Assembly: GCF_018607995.1 (NCBI RefSeq)
Contig: NZ_JABBAL010000023.1
Location: 346,513 to 410,512, forward strand
Source: Planktotalea sp.
GTDB taxonomy: Bacteria; Pseudomonadota; Alphaproteobacteria; Rhodobacterales; Rhodobacteraceae
Direction: 5' to 3'
Length of the DNA stretch: 64,000 nt
Positions 26,872-35,141 of this stretch are shown here, piece by piece. The notes beneath the pieces were generated by a model, which worked only from the letters and a program-made list of their open reading frames with translations, ran no database searches and was not told the origin of the DNA. A program made the translations under genes and the position numbers. Positions within the stretch are counted from its first letter, which is position 1; each line of letters begins with the position of its first letter.

Positions 26872-28560
26872 ATGCCGCGTGATGGACAAGACATGACTTT
26901 GACAGCCACCGTAATTTTGCCCAATCTTTTGCAATTAACCAAAGCAGCGCTTGACCCTGTTGAGGCGATCTTTGACATCGCACGCAAGAAACTGCGCGCA
27001 ACGGTGTCAGAAAATGATCGTATTTCTGGAAGACTTATTGAAGAAAATCAAACGGCTAGTCATGGTTTAGCGTGGCTCGCGACCTATGTAGAAAGTCTAC
27101 GTCAGATGCAAGGCTGGGCCGAGCGTCAACAGGCGGAAGGTGGCTTCAACGAGCTGGAGCAACTGCTGCTTCAGATCACTTTTGGTGAGTACCTCTGGCA
27201 GATCTATGGCGGCATTCCGATGAATCAGGGAGAGATTCTGCGATTGCAAGATCTCGGCCTTGAGCAGGAAGATGTGCGTGCTATGATGGACGCCTCGGTG
27301 AGGACTTTGACGCAAGGCGGCAACACACAAGCCGCGCGCACGCGTTTGGTTGGACTGATGCAAGAGCAAAAGGGTGCCACGATGTATGGCACCTCCGGGC
27401 TCGATGAAGAGCTGGAAATGATCCGCGATCAGTTCCGTCGTTACTCTGTCGAAAAGATAGAGCCGCACGCGCACGAATGGCACCTCAAGGATGAATTGAT
27501 CCCGATGGAGGTCATCGACGAATTGGCGGAGATGGGCGTATTTGGTCTGACCATTCCAGAGGAATACGGAGGGTTCGGGCTATCGAAAGCGTCTATGTGC
27601 GTTGTCTCGGAGGAATTGTCGCGCGGATATATCGGTGTCGGTTCGCTCGGTACGCGTTCTGAGATCGCAGCGGAGTTGATAATCGCAGGCGGCACAGAAG
27701 AGCAAAAACAGAAATGGCTTCCGCAACTGGCCTCTGCCGATACTTTGCCAACGGCTGTGTTTACGGAACCGAACACAGGCTCTGACCTTGGTGCCCTGCG
27801 CACGCGCGCCGTGAAGGATGACAACGGCGACTATAAAATCACGGGCAACAAGACGTGGATCACCCATGCGACGCGCACGCAGATCATGACGTTACTCGCA
27901 CGCACAGACCCTGAAACGGACAATTACAAAGGCCTGTCGATGTTCTTGGCCGAAAAAAAGCCCGGCACCGAAGAGAACCCATTCCCGACGGAAGGCATGA
28001 CCGGCGGAGAAATCGAAGTGCTCGGCTATCGCGGTATGAAAGAATATGAACTCGCGTTTGATGGTTTCCACGTGAAGGTTGAGAACCTGCTTGGCGGTGA
28101 AGAGGGCAAAGGTTTCAAACAGCTTATGGAAACCTTTGAGAGCGCACGCATTCAAACAGCGGCGCGTGCGATTGGTGTAGCGCAATCCGCGCTCGATATT
28201 GGGATGCAATATGCGGAGGATCGTAGGCAATTTGGTAAAAGTCTGATCAATTTTCCACGTGTGTCTAGCAAACTGGCGATGATGGCGGTGGAAATCATGG
28301 TAGCGCGTCAGCTCACCTATTTTTCTGCACGCGAAAAGGATGAAGGTCGTCGTTGCGATCTTGAGGCTGGCATGGCGAAATTGCTGGGTGCGCGTGTTGC
28401 TTGGACGGCAGCAGACAATGCATTGCAGATCCATGGCGGCAATGGTTTTGCGCTGGAATACAAGATCTCGCGCATTCTATGTGACGCGCGGATCCTAAAT
28501 ATTTTTGAGGGTGCTGCCGAAATTCAAGCTCAGGTTATCGCGCGTCGTCTTCTCGGGTAG
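26872..28560 (+). CDS. mcd: Acyl-CoA dehydrogenase, probable (2S)-methylsuccinyl-CoA dehydrogenase
   Basis: 562 residues. Residues about 190-562 are an acyl-CoA dehydrogenase: FTEPNTGSDLGALRTRA for FAD/substrate binding, LGYRGMKEYELAFDGFHV, and the C-terminal QIHGGNGFALEYKISRILCDARILNIFEGAAEIQ region. The 180-residue N-terminal extension, with FGEYLWQIYGGIPMNQGEILRL and TYVESLRQM, is what separates methylsuccinyl-CoA dehydrogenase of the ethylmalonyl-CoA pathway (acetyl-CoA assimilation) from ordinary acyl-CoA dehydrogenases. phaA and phaB, which supply 3-hydroxybutyryl-CoA to this pathway, are in the same window. A start at 26893 is an alternative. Confidence 0.8.
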   Translation: MPRDGQDMTLTATVILPNLLQLTKAALDPVEAIFDIARKKLRATVSENDRISGRLIEENQTASHGLAWLATYVESLRQMQGWAERQQAEGGFNELEQLLLQITFGEYLWQIYGGIPMNQGEILRLQDLGLEQEDVRAMMDASVRTLTQGGNTQAARTRLVGLMQEQKGATMYGTSGLDEELEMIRDQFRRYSVEKIEPHAHEWHLKDELIPMEVIDELAEMGVFGLTIPEEYGGFGLSKASMCVVSEELSRGYIGVGSLGTRSEIAAELIIAGGTEEQKQKWLPQLASADTLPTAVFTEPNTGSDLGALRTRAVKDDNGDYKITGNKTWITHATRTQIMTLLARTDPETDNYKGLSMFLAEKKPGTEENPFPTEGMTGGEIEVLGYRGMKEYELAFDGFHVKVENLLGGEEGKGFKQLMETFESARIQTAARAIGVAQSALDIGMQYAEDRRQFGKSLINFPRVSSKLAMMAVEIMVARQLTYFSAREKDEGRRCDLEAGMAKLLGARVAWTAADNALQIHGGNGFALEYKISRILCDARILNIFEGAAEIQAQVIARRLLG

Positions 28561-28589
28561 CACGCGCTGAGCACCTATAGTTTGAACAG

Positions 28590-28620
28590 CCCTCGACATC
28601 TTCGTGATGAGGGTTTTTCT
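28590..28620 (+). terminator. Intrinsic terminator after mcd-like gene
   Basis: CCCTC (28590-28594) pairs with GAGGG (28609-28613), with a further ATC/GAT pairing inside, followed by a T-rich tail. About 30 bases after the stop codon. Confidence 0.75.
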
Positions 28621-28725
28621 TTTTTCGAAAAAATTTTTCGAAATTCACTGACTGTCGATTGGGCCGATCTTTATTCGTCATCCTCATGAAAGCGCTTTTG
28701 CTTTGCATACATGAGGAGACTAAAA

Positions 28726-29168
28726 ATGAATATTCTAACAACAGCCGCAATCGGTGCGGGCGTGATTGCAGTGACCTTACTGGCCATACAACTTTTGCCA
28801 CGTGAAGTGACCGTTACGCGCTCTGCACAGGTTGATGCGAGCCCAAGTGACGTGATCGCGTTGTTCGCGTCTAACGAAGGATATCAATAGATTAAACCCT
28901 ATAAGGCGTCTTACGAGAACCTTAAAATCACGCTCTTTGGCCCCTCAAGCGGCGTCGGTTCCGGTTTTCATTTTGATGGTAAAGACGCCAAAGGCAGCCA
29001 AACGGTGGCGCACGTCACTGATCGCTCTATCACCTACAACATCGACATGGGCGCGATGGGACAACTCAAGAAAATCGTCGAAGTTCGCCCCAGCGCGGGT
29101 GCCTCCGCCGGGGAGCGGCGCATGGAGGCTGATCTTGGCCACAACCCAATTGTGCGCGTTTTTGGGTG
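28726..29168 (+). pseudogene. SRPBCC family protein, broken by stop and truncation
   Basis: The frame from ATG 28726 gives one N-terminal membrane helix (TTAAIGAGVIAVTLLAIQLL) and the start of a polyketide cyclase/START-like domain (REVTVTRSAQVDASPSDVIALFASNEGYQ), then TAG at 28888-28890. The same frame continues with KITLFGPSSGVGSGFHFDGK, DRSITYNIDMGAMGQ and MEADLGHNPIVRVFG, all typical of the family, then homology stops abruptly near 29168. A segment before MEADLG also looks garbled. GAGGAGA before the ATG is a good ribosome binding site. Multiple lesions make a true pseudogene more likely than sequencing error. Confidence 0.8.
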
Positions 29169-29186
29169 CGCGGTGCTTAGCTGTTG

Positions 29187-29573
29187 TTACGCGTCTTTAA
29201 GCTGTGCATAATCCATCAATACAGGGACGATCAGAAAGACAGTCCATTGGGGCAGCGCGAATAGCACGCTGAACAGCGTGATGTTGTACCACAGAAAAAG
29301 TCCTGCAAAACTGAGTTGAATCAAAATGATAAAGAGCGATAGCCCCGCGTTTCGGAATTTTGTGAAATAGGCGATGCCAAATGTCATGAGCGCCAGCAAG
29401 AGCTTGGCCACATGCCAGACCACCATCGCTATCGCTCTGATAACAGGACGCAAATTCGCCTGAAGAATTGGACTCATAATTTCAGGCGGCCCGGCAAACA
29501 GGTGAACCACTGTCGTAAGGCCCATAAAACCGGCTGCACTCCAAATTGCTATGTTCGGCTTTTGATTTTCCAT
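29187..29573 (-). CDS. Four-helix membrane protein, TetR-neighbour
   Basis: 128 residues with about four membrane helices (around 8-24, 40-60, 64-82 and 92-112) and short loops. I do not recognise a named family. It is divergent from a TetR regulator, and the shared 57-base region holds a promoter and a perfect palindrome overlapping the start. The -10 box lies so close to the ATG at 29573 that the message is probably leaderless. A TTG two codons upstream is a less likely start. Probable target of the TetR protein by position; function unknown. Confidence 0.75.
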   Translation of the reverse strand: MENQKPNIAIWSAAGFMGLTTVVHLFAGPPEIMSPILQANLRPVIRAIAMVVWHVAKLLLALMTFGIAYFTKFRNAGLSLFIILIQLSFAGLFLWYNITLFSVLFALPQWTVFLIVPVLMDYAQLKDA

Positions 29574-29609
29574 ACGCAAGCGTATCTAAAGCGCGCTTAA
29601 ACCTGTCAA
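29572..29609 (-). promoter_or_regulatory. Promoter and operator-like palindrome of the membrane-protein gene
   Basis: On the minus strand TTGACA (29609-29604), a 17-base spacer and GATACG (29586-29581) form a good sigma-70 type promoter whose predicted start falls on or next to the ATG at 29573. ATACGC-AA-GCGTAT (29572-29585), a perfect 6+6 palindrome, covers the -10 box and start codon, as expected for a TetR operator. A similar GCGTAT half-site occurs again at 29617-29622 before the TetR start. Confidence 0.65.
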
Positions 29610-29630
29610 TAAGCTAGCGTATGTAACGGT

Positions 29631-30182
29631 ATGAGCAGATTGTCACAGACCGATTGGATCGCCGCCGGATTTCGCGCTTTGACGACGAAAGGCCCACAAG
29701 CGTTGAAAGCAGAACCCCTCGCGCGGGACTTAGGGACCACCAAGGGATCCTTCTATTGGCACTTCAAATACGTGCCAGCGTTTCAAGAACAGATGCTGAG
29801 CCATTGGGAAGAAAAAGCGACCCAAGATATCATAGCGGCCCTTGATCCGATCCCAACGCCTGCCGCAAAACTACGCGCGCTTTTGCAACTAGCGACGACC
29901 CCGCAGGAAGACTATGGCGGTGTCGGTACGGAGCCTGCGATCCAAGCATGGGCGCATGCTGATAAGAATGTTGCCGCCGCTTTGGCCCGCGTGGACAAAA
30001 CGAGACTAGCTTATTTGCAAGACATATTTAGCGCGATGGACATGGCTAACCCGGACCTACCGCGCATTTGCTATGCGTCGCTAATTGTCCTGCAAGAACT
30101 GCCAGATGATGACGACAGCGCTGGCACGACACCTATGGCAACGTTGGTGCGTTTGATGATTGCCTTGGCGGAAACGGACTAG
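29631..30182 (+). CDS. TetR family transcriptional regulator
   Basis: 183 residues. The N-terminal TetR HTH is SQTDWIAAGFRALTTKGPQALKAE, then LARDLGTTKGSFYWHFKYVPAFQEQML, where GSFYWHF is the family's recognition helix. The C-terminal ligand domain is typical helical sequence (KLRALLQLATTPQEDYGGVG). Divergent from the four-helix membrane protein; a palindrome in the shared promoter is the likely operator, giving local repression that would be relieved by an unknown ligand. Confidence 0.9.
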   Translation: MSRLSQTDWIAAGFRALTTKGPQALKAEPLARDLGTTKGSFYWHFKYVPAFQEQMLSHWEEKATQDIIAALDPIPTPAAKLRALLQLATTPQEDYGGVGTEPAIQAWAHADKNVAAALARVDKTRLAYLQDIFSAMDMANPDLPRICYASLIVLQELPDDDDSAGTTPMATLVRLMIALAETD

Positions 30183-30643
30183 TTCGGCGCGCCCCATTTC
30201 CCTTTGAGTTGTTGAATTATCTGTTCACGCGACTGGCGGTAGGCATCCAACTTAGCCTCACGCGTTTTACCTAATCCAGTCGGGTCCATGGTCGGCCAAT
30301 ATTCGACCTCAAGATGAAAAATACGGGTCAATTCCAATGCGCGACGTTGGCTGGCGGGTGAGAGCGCAACGATCAAATCGAAAGAGCTGAGATCATCGCC
30401 AAACTGCTCCATCTCATCGAAAGAACGTGAGCGATGTCGTTGTAATTCGACGCCCATTTCTGCGCAAACAGCGATTGAAAATCCGTCGATTTCCAAATCA
30501 TTATAAACGCCAACAGATTGCACATAGGTCTCGTGCCCGTATAATTTCTTCATGATCCCTTCCGCCATCGGCGAGCGTACAGCGTTGTGATCACAGCAAA
30601 AAAGCACCGATTGGGGAAGCTGTTTGAGCACTCTATCCCCCAA
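30179..30643 (-). CDS. Low molecular weight phosphotyrosine phosphatase family protein
   Basis: 154 residues. The phosphate-binding loop is SVLFCCDHNAVRSPMAEG; C17 and R23 form the CX5R(S) signature of low molecular weight tyrosine phosphatases and arsenate reductases. The general-acid region is WPTMDPTGLG with the Asp. The second member of a hisD-UPF0262-phosphatase run on the minus strand, overlapping the UPF0262 gene by 11 bases. Substrate unknown; the conserved hisD-UPF0262-phosphatase linkage I recall from alphaproteobacteria suggests a coupled role. Its end overlaps the TetR stop by four bases on the opposite strand. Confidence 0.85.
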   Translation of the reverse strand: MGDRVLKQLPQSVLFCCDHNAVRSPMAEGIMKKLYGHETYVQSVGVYNDLEIDGFSIAVCAEMGVELQRHRSRSFDEMEQFGDDLSSFDLIVALSPASQRRALELTRIFHLEVEYWPTMDPTGLGKTREAKLDAYRQSREQIIQQLKGKWGAPN

Positions 30644-31127
30644 AATGCAAAACGCAGATGAGGGTGAACAGTCGGCGGGCTGTGTCGATGTCGATCTCTG
30701 CCTTACCCTCTAGGCGTTCTTGCAAAATGCGGCTGCCCTCCATGTGAATCCCGCGCCGTGCCATGTCGATGGCTTCGATTTGGCTGGGAGGCAGGTTTTT
30801 CACCGCGGAGAAATAGCTCTCGCAAATTTGGAAGTAATCTTTGACTACTTGGCGAAATGGACCCAGGGAGAGATGGAACTCCGCTGCGGGTTCTTTTGCT
30901 TCAGTCTTAATATCAAACACCAGCCGCTTTTCGCGGATCGCGAGCGTTAGATCATAGGGCCCCGCTGGCGTGTCGCGATCATCGTGTGCAGGCAGCGTGA
31001 AGGTGTTATCCTCAAGTAGGTCAAAGACCGCGACCTTGCGCTCTTGCTCGATCTCATGTGTGGGCGCGGGCAGATTGCGGTCGTCAATTTCGATACTGGT
31101 AATGCAGGACATTGGACTGTTACTCAT
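30633..31127 (-). CDS. UPF0262 family protein
   Basis: 164 residues from ATG 31127. The family pattern is evident: SIEIDDRNLPAPTHEIEQER, KVAVFDLLEDNTF, and the C-terminal MARRGIHMEGSRILQERL followed by DTARRLFTLICVLHF. An ATG at 31112 would match the usual family length better, whereas 31127 overlaps the hisD stop and would favour translational coupling. Function unknown. It sits between hisD and the phosphatase gene, an arrangement seen in many alphaproteobacteria to my knowledge. Confidence 0.88.
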   Translation of the reverse strand: MSNSPMSCITSIEIDDRNLPAPTHEIEQERKVAVFDLLEDNTFTLPAHDDRDTPAGPYDLTLAIREKRLVFDIKTEAKEPAAEFHLSLGPFRQVVKDYFQICESYFSAVKNLPPSQIEAIDMARRGIHMEGSRILQERLEGKAEIDIDTARRLFTLICVLHFGG

Positions 31128-32421
31128 TCAATTTTTGCAAACGGGCAGTCACGGATAGTCCATGTGCCTCTAGGCTTTCAGATGTTGCGAGGATTTCAGC
31201 AGCTGGGCCGATCGCGCGCAAGGATTCGGACGACATGCGCGCAAGCGTCGTGCGCTTTACAAAGTCCATAACAGACAGTCCCGACGAGAACCGCGCAGAG
31301 CGTGCAGTTGGAAGAACATGGTTCGGGCCGCCGATGTAGTCGCCAATCGCTTCGGGCGTCCATTGGCCAAGAAAGATTGCGCCTGCGTGCACACATTTGA
31401 CGCTGAGTGCGTCAGGGTCTGCCACGCAGAGTTCCAGATGTTCTGGTGCGATGCGATTGGACAATTCTGCGGCTTCATCAAGTTTTTTCACAGTGATTAC
31501 AGCGCCATATTGCCGCCATGACGCCCCAGCGATGGCGTGACGTTCAAGCGTTTCAAGACGTTCCTCAACCGCCCGCGCCACTGCTTGACCAAAACCAGCA
31601 TCGTCCGTGATCAACAGCGATTGCGCACTTTCGTCGTGTTCTGCTTGGCTAAGCAGATCAAGCGCGATCCAGTCGGGATCGTTGTCTTTGTCCGCAATCA
31701 CGAGGATTTCAGAGGGACCCGCGATCATATCAATACCTACTTTGCCAAACACACGACGCTTGGCCGCCGCGACAAAAGCGTTGCCAGGCCCTGTGATTTT
31801 ATCGACGGGTTTGATCGTGTCGGTTCCATAGGCGAGTGCTGCAATCGCTTGCGCTCCACCAATACGGTAAATTTCATCAACACCCGCGATACGCGCGGCC
31901 AGCAGAACCGCAGGGTTCGCGACGCCACCTGGCGTGGGTACAACGATGGCGAGGCGTTCTACACCTGCAACCTTAGCAGGGATCGCGTTCATCAACACCG
32001 AGGATGGGTAAGAGGCGAGGCCCCCCGGCACATAAAGACCCGCCGCAGAAACAGGCGTCCAGCGCCAGCCAAGCGTGGCACCTGCCTCATCTGTCCAGCT
32101 CGCATCCTCGGGCATTTGACGTTCGTGATATGCACGAATGCGCGCTGCCGCGAGTTCGAGTGCAGCACGTTCTGCATCGGAAACTGACGCGCAGGCGGCT
32201 TCGATTTCATCTAGCGAGAAGGCGAGCGTATTTGGGGTCAAATCCATGTGATCAAACTTGGAAGTGAGATCAATCAAAGCCGCATCACCGCGTGTGCGCA
32301 CGTCTGCAATTATGTCTGCAACAATCGCATCCACATCAGGGCTATCTTCACGTTTCGCGTTTAGAACCGCCGTGAAGCGGGTTTCAAAGTCGGCGTCAGT
32401 TGTACTTAGAAATTGCGGCAT
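31120..32421 (-). CDS. hisD: Histidinol dehydrogenase
   Basis: Final two oxidation steps of histidine biosynthesis, NAD- and zinc-dependent. 433 residues from ATG 32421. Landmarks are YVPGGLASYPSSVLMNAIPAKVAGV (in part), IYRIGGAQAIAALAYGTDTI, KITGPGNAFVAAAKR, MIAGPSEILVIAD, the zinc-binding GAIFLG region and GPNHVLPTARSARFSSGLS, with catalytic Glu/His in IAPEHLEL. GAGGG sits 6 bases before ATG 32421, so this is preferred over the ATG two codons upstream. Separate from the hisG cluster. Confidence 0.95.
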   Translation of the reverse strand: MPQFLSTTDADFETRFTAVLNAKREDSPDVDAIVADIIADVRTRGDAALIDLTSKFDHMDLTPNTLAFSLDEIEAACASVSDAERAALELAAARIRAYHERQMPEDASWTDEAGATLGWRWTPVSAAGLYVPGGLASYPSSVLMNAIPAKVAGVERLAIVVPTPGGVANPAVLLAARIAGVDEIYRIGGAQAIAALAYGTDTIKPVDKITGPGNAFVAAAKRRVFGKVGIDMIAGPSEILVIADKDNDPDWIALDLLSQAEHDESAQSLLITDDAGFGQAVARAVEERLETLERHAIAGASWRQYGAVITVKKLDEAAELSNRIAPEHLELCVADPDALSVKCVHAGAIFLGQWTPEAIGDYIGGPNHVLPTARSARFSSGLSVMDFVKRTTLARMSSESLRAIGPAAEILATSESLEAHGLSVTARLQKLNE

Positions 32422-32480
32422 TGGCATCCCTCATGTCTGCGCCTTGACTTAGCGCGCGACATGGGGAGCCTCAAGGGTGC

Positions 32481-32979
32481 TTAGCTGCGGCGCGGCAGTG
32501 TGGTGAGCGCAAGACCAACGAGCAGAAACGAAACCACAGCGACAATTGTGCGGAATGTGTTCCAAAACTGCCAGCGTGGCGAATATTCGGCCCAGATCGC
32601 ATCTGCCTCTTCGATGGGAGCGGTTCTGAATAGACTTCCAGCGCGATGTTCATTGGGACGTTGATATTTACGGTCGGAATAAATGCGCCAGCGATATAGA
32701 TGAAACCAGCAAAACCCGACAGTGCTGCGACTTTGCGTTGTTTTAAGAGAAACGCAACCAGCGCGGTGATGAGTAAAACCACAGGCATGCCGAAGAACAC
32801 ATGCATGAAAACGCCATTGCGCACAGATATATTCATCGCATTCATCGCCGCGATGGCAGAATTAGCATCAAGTATGTTTAACCCCCACATCGTAGAGCAG
32901 ATTCAAGCGTAGAAAAACCAAAGATCGCGCCGGAAAGGAGAAGCGATAGGAAGGTCAGAGGTATCAAAAGGCGGTGCAT
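32481..32979 (-). pseudogene. DUF1772-like membrane protein with two frameshifts
   Basis: Three frames must be joined to read one protein. Frame 1 from ATG 32979: MHRLLIPLTFLSLLLSGAIFGF. Frame 2 from near 32890: MWGLNILDANSAIAAMNAMN, then VFMHVFFGMPVVLLITALVA and FIYIAGAFIPTVNINVPMNI. Frame 3 from near 32630: APIEEADAIWAEYSPRWQFW, a final membrane helix (IVAVVSFLLVGLALTTLP) and stop at 32481-32483. Together this matches the four-helix DUF1772/anthrone-oxygenase-like family. Shifts lie near 32888 and 32620-32640. Two independent lesions argue against simple sequencing error. Confidence 0.75.
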
Positions 32980-33045
32980 CGTATCAAATCCCATTTTATC
33001 TTATACGAGATGATATGAAAGGCGCGCAAATTTCCGTCGCTTTAA

Positions 33046-33507
33046 TCAATCGTGGGTGGGCGCTTTTTTCGAAGGTGCCACATAGGGGCGCGTGACATCC
33101 TTCAATGCCACATCAAGCGCTTCGACGTCCAGTCGGATAGCACCGTCACCTGCAAGCGTCAGCGTCACATTGCCAGAGGGTGCTTTGGTTTCTTCAAACT
33201 CCACACTCAAAACCGACAGGATCATATCTGCATTGTTGCGATCAATTCCTTGGCTGGACACGTTGTTCACCTCAGACACGTTGAGAACTGATTGCACCCG
33301 TTCGGGCGTACTTTTGCTACCCTCTTCCCAACGGAATCGGTTGAGTAGAATCGCGAAACGGCGGTCCTTGCGGGCAAAGTGCATTTCATTAGCCGGAAAA
33401 ACGCCATCCTGTATCAACGCGGAAATCACCTTGAGGTCATCGCCATCAAGGGCACCGATATTAAGCGGCGCTTCACCACCGTCTTCAAAGCGTGCGTCTT
33501 CGCTCAT
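33046..33507 (-). CDS. DUF2948 family protein
   Basis: 153 residues, soluble. Family features are [24 protein letters not shown], the central [20 protein letters not shown] and a C-terminal [20 protein letters not shown]. Function unknown; it occurs in alphaproteobacteria, commonly beside murA as I recall. Here it overlaps the murA stop by four bases (ATGA), so expression is coupled to murA. Confidence 0.87.
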   Translation of the reverse strand: MSEDARFEDGGEAPLNIGALDGDDLKVISALIQDGVFPANEMHFARKDRRFAILLNRFRWEEGSKSTPERVQSVLNVSEVNNVSSQGIDRNNADMILSVLSVEFEETKAPSGNVTLTLAGDGAIRLDVEALDVALKDVTRPYVAPSKKAPTHD

Positions 33508-34772
33508 GATCCTTGAACCCGTTCGATGGTTGCGCCAACAGCGCTGAGCTTTTGCTCGATGCGTTCATAACCGCGATCAAGGTGGTAGACGCGGTTTACC
33601 TGTGTTTCGCCTTCCGCGCGAAGTCCAGCAAGGATCAAGGAGACCGAGGCACGAAGGTCTGTCGCCATCACTTGAGCACCGTTCATCTTCTCAACCCCCG
33701 TGACAGTCGCTGTGCCGCCCTGCACTTCCACATTAGCTCCCATGCGCAGCAGTTCGGGCGCGTGCATAAAGCGGTTCTCAAAAATGGTTTCGTTAAGTAC
33801 GCTAACACCATCCGCAAAGCACATCATTGCCATGAATTGCGCCTGAAGGTCGGTTGGAAATCCCGGGAAAGGTTCGGTTATGACATTAACTGACTTAATG
33901 CCATTGCCAGGATTGGTGACCTTCAAACCGTGCTTGGTTTCTTCCAGAATTGCGCCTGCATCTTCCATCTTTTCTGCGAAAGACGGGATTAAATCCATAC
34001 GACCACCCAGCAACTCGACAGAACCGCCCGCGATCATCGGAGCGATCATAAACGTGCCCATTTCGATGCGATCTGGAATGACAGCTTGGGTTACGCCGTA
34101 CAGTTTTTCGACGCCTTGAATGGTGATCATGTCGGTGCCTGCGCCCTCGATCTGTGCGCCCATTGCAATCAAGCAATCGGCGAGCGCTTTCGTGTCAGGC
34201 TCTCGCGCAGCGTTTTTGATCACGGTCGTGCCTTTGGCCAGACACGCAGCCATCATCGCGTTTTCAGTCGCACCAACAGACGCGAAGCGCAGCGGAATTT
34301 CTGCACCTTTCAAGCCATTTGGCGCAGTCGCGTGGACATAGCCGTCCTTCAGTTCAATGTTCGCGCCCAAACGCTCCAATGCATCAAGATGCATATCCAC
34401 CGCGCGCGCGCCAATCGCGCAGCCACCGGGCATGGACACAATCGCCTCGCCCGCACGAGCCAGCATGGGGCCAAGTACGTTGAACGATGCACGCAGTTTG
34501 CGCACCAGATCATAGTCAGCTTTATGAGAGGTGAGTTCAGTCGCATTCAGCGCCAGCACACGACCATTGGAAAGTTGCGCAATCTCGCAACCGAGCGATT
34601 CAAGAACGTCGCTCAGCGTTCCAATATCCGCAAGGCGTGGGACATTCGTGAGCGTCAAAGGTTCTTCCGTCAAAAGAACAGCGCACATGAGTTTGAGAAC
34701 GGTATTCTTCGCACCCGCAATCGGGATTTGCCCGTTCAATGCGCCATTAGCTTTGACCAGAATTGAATCCAT
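33504..34772 (-). CDS. murA: UDP-N-acetylglucosamine 1-carboxyvinyltransferase
   Basis: First committed step of peptidoglycan synthesis: transfers enolpyruvate from PEP to UDP-GlcNAc. 422 residues. The catalytic Cys is in [20 protein letters not shown]; other landmarks are the N-terminal [38 protein letters not shown], and [15 protein letters not shown]. The cysteine (fosfomycin target) is present rather than Asp. Translationally coupled to DUF2948 downstream; a 52-aa basic gene lies upstream. Confidence 0.96.
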   Translation of the reverse strand: MDSILVKANGALNGQIPIAGAKNTVLKLMCAVLLTEEPLTLTNVPRLADIGTLSDVLESLGCEIAQLSNGRVLALNATELTSHKADYDLVRKLRASFNVLGPMLARAGEAIVSMPGGCAIGARAVDMHLDALERLGANIELKDGYVHATAPNGLKGAEIPLRFASVGATENAMMAACLAKGTTVIKNAAREPDTKALADCLIAMGAQIEGAGTDMITIQGVEKLYGVTQAVIPDRIEMGTFMIAPMIAGGSVELLGGRMDLIPSFAEKMEDAGAILEETKHGLKVTNPGNGIKSVNVITEPFPGFPTDLQAQFMAMMCFADGVSVLNETIFENRFMHAPELLRMGANVEVQGGTATVTGVEKMNGAQVMATDLRASVSLILAGLRAEGETQVNRVYHLDRGYERIEQKLSAVGATIERVQGS

Positions 34773-34787
34773 GTGCCTGCCTACTCT

Positions 34788-34946
34788 TTATGTATCGCCC
34801 TTGGACGTTTGCTCTATCTGTGCTTTCGTGCGCGTTTTTGCTTGCGCTTTACGCCGCCCTAAATTCGCTTTCAACGCCGCTTTGAGCCGATCCTCGCGGG
34901 AATTCGGCTTGGTGCTTTGCTTTTTGGGGTCATTCCGATCGTTCAT
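34788..34946 (-). CDS. Small basic hydrophilic protein (52 aa)
   Basis: From ATG 34946 a 52-residue Lys/Arg-rich protein: SREDRLKAALKANLGRRKAQ followed by AKTRTKAQIEQTSKGDT. I believe short proteins with this RLKAALKANLxRRKAQ pattern are common upstream of murA in Rhodobacteraceae, but they have no assigned function. The longer in-frame reading back to 35003 adds an unconserved stretch and overlaps the tRNA promoter region. Fifteen bases from murA, so probably in the same transcript. Confidence 0.65.
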   Translation of the reverse strand: MNDRNDPKKQSTKPNSREDRLKAALKANLGRRKAQAKTRTKAQIEQTSKGDT

Positions 34947-35032
34947 CTGCCTTCTGTAACCTAGGCAGTTGACAGCGTCCAGATTACGCTTGCACGAGTG
35001 CAAAATTGGGTCTAATCAGCCGCCCACACGGC

Positions 35033-35107
35033 GCCGTTGTAGCTCAGTGGTAGAGCGCGTCATTGGTAATGACGAGGTCGGGAGTTCAATTCTCCCCTGC
35101 GGCACCA
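35033..35107 (+). tRNA. tRNA-Thr (anticodon GGT)
   Basis: A 75-nt cloverleaf with encoded CCA. D stem GCTC/GAGC, anticodon stem CGTCA/TGACG with loop TTGGTAA and anticodon GGT, T stem GGGAG/CTCCC. The acceptor stem GCCGTTG with CTGCGGC contains one T-G pair and one T-T mismatch at pair 6-67, which is unusual. A TTGACA at 34969-34974 lies upstream but no clear -10 box is seen at the proper distance. Confidence 0.93.
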
Positions 35108-35141
35108 TTAACTTCCCAGCAAAAGCTAGATCCGAACCGAT

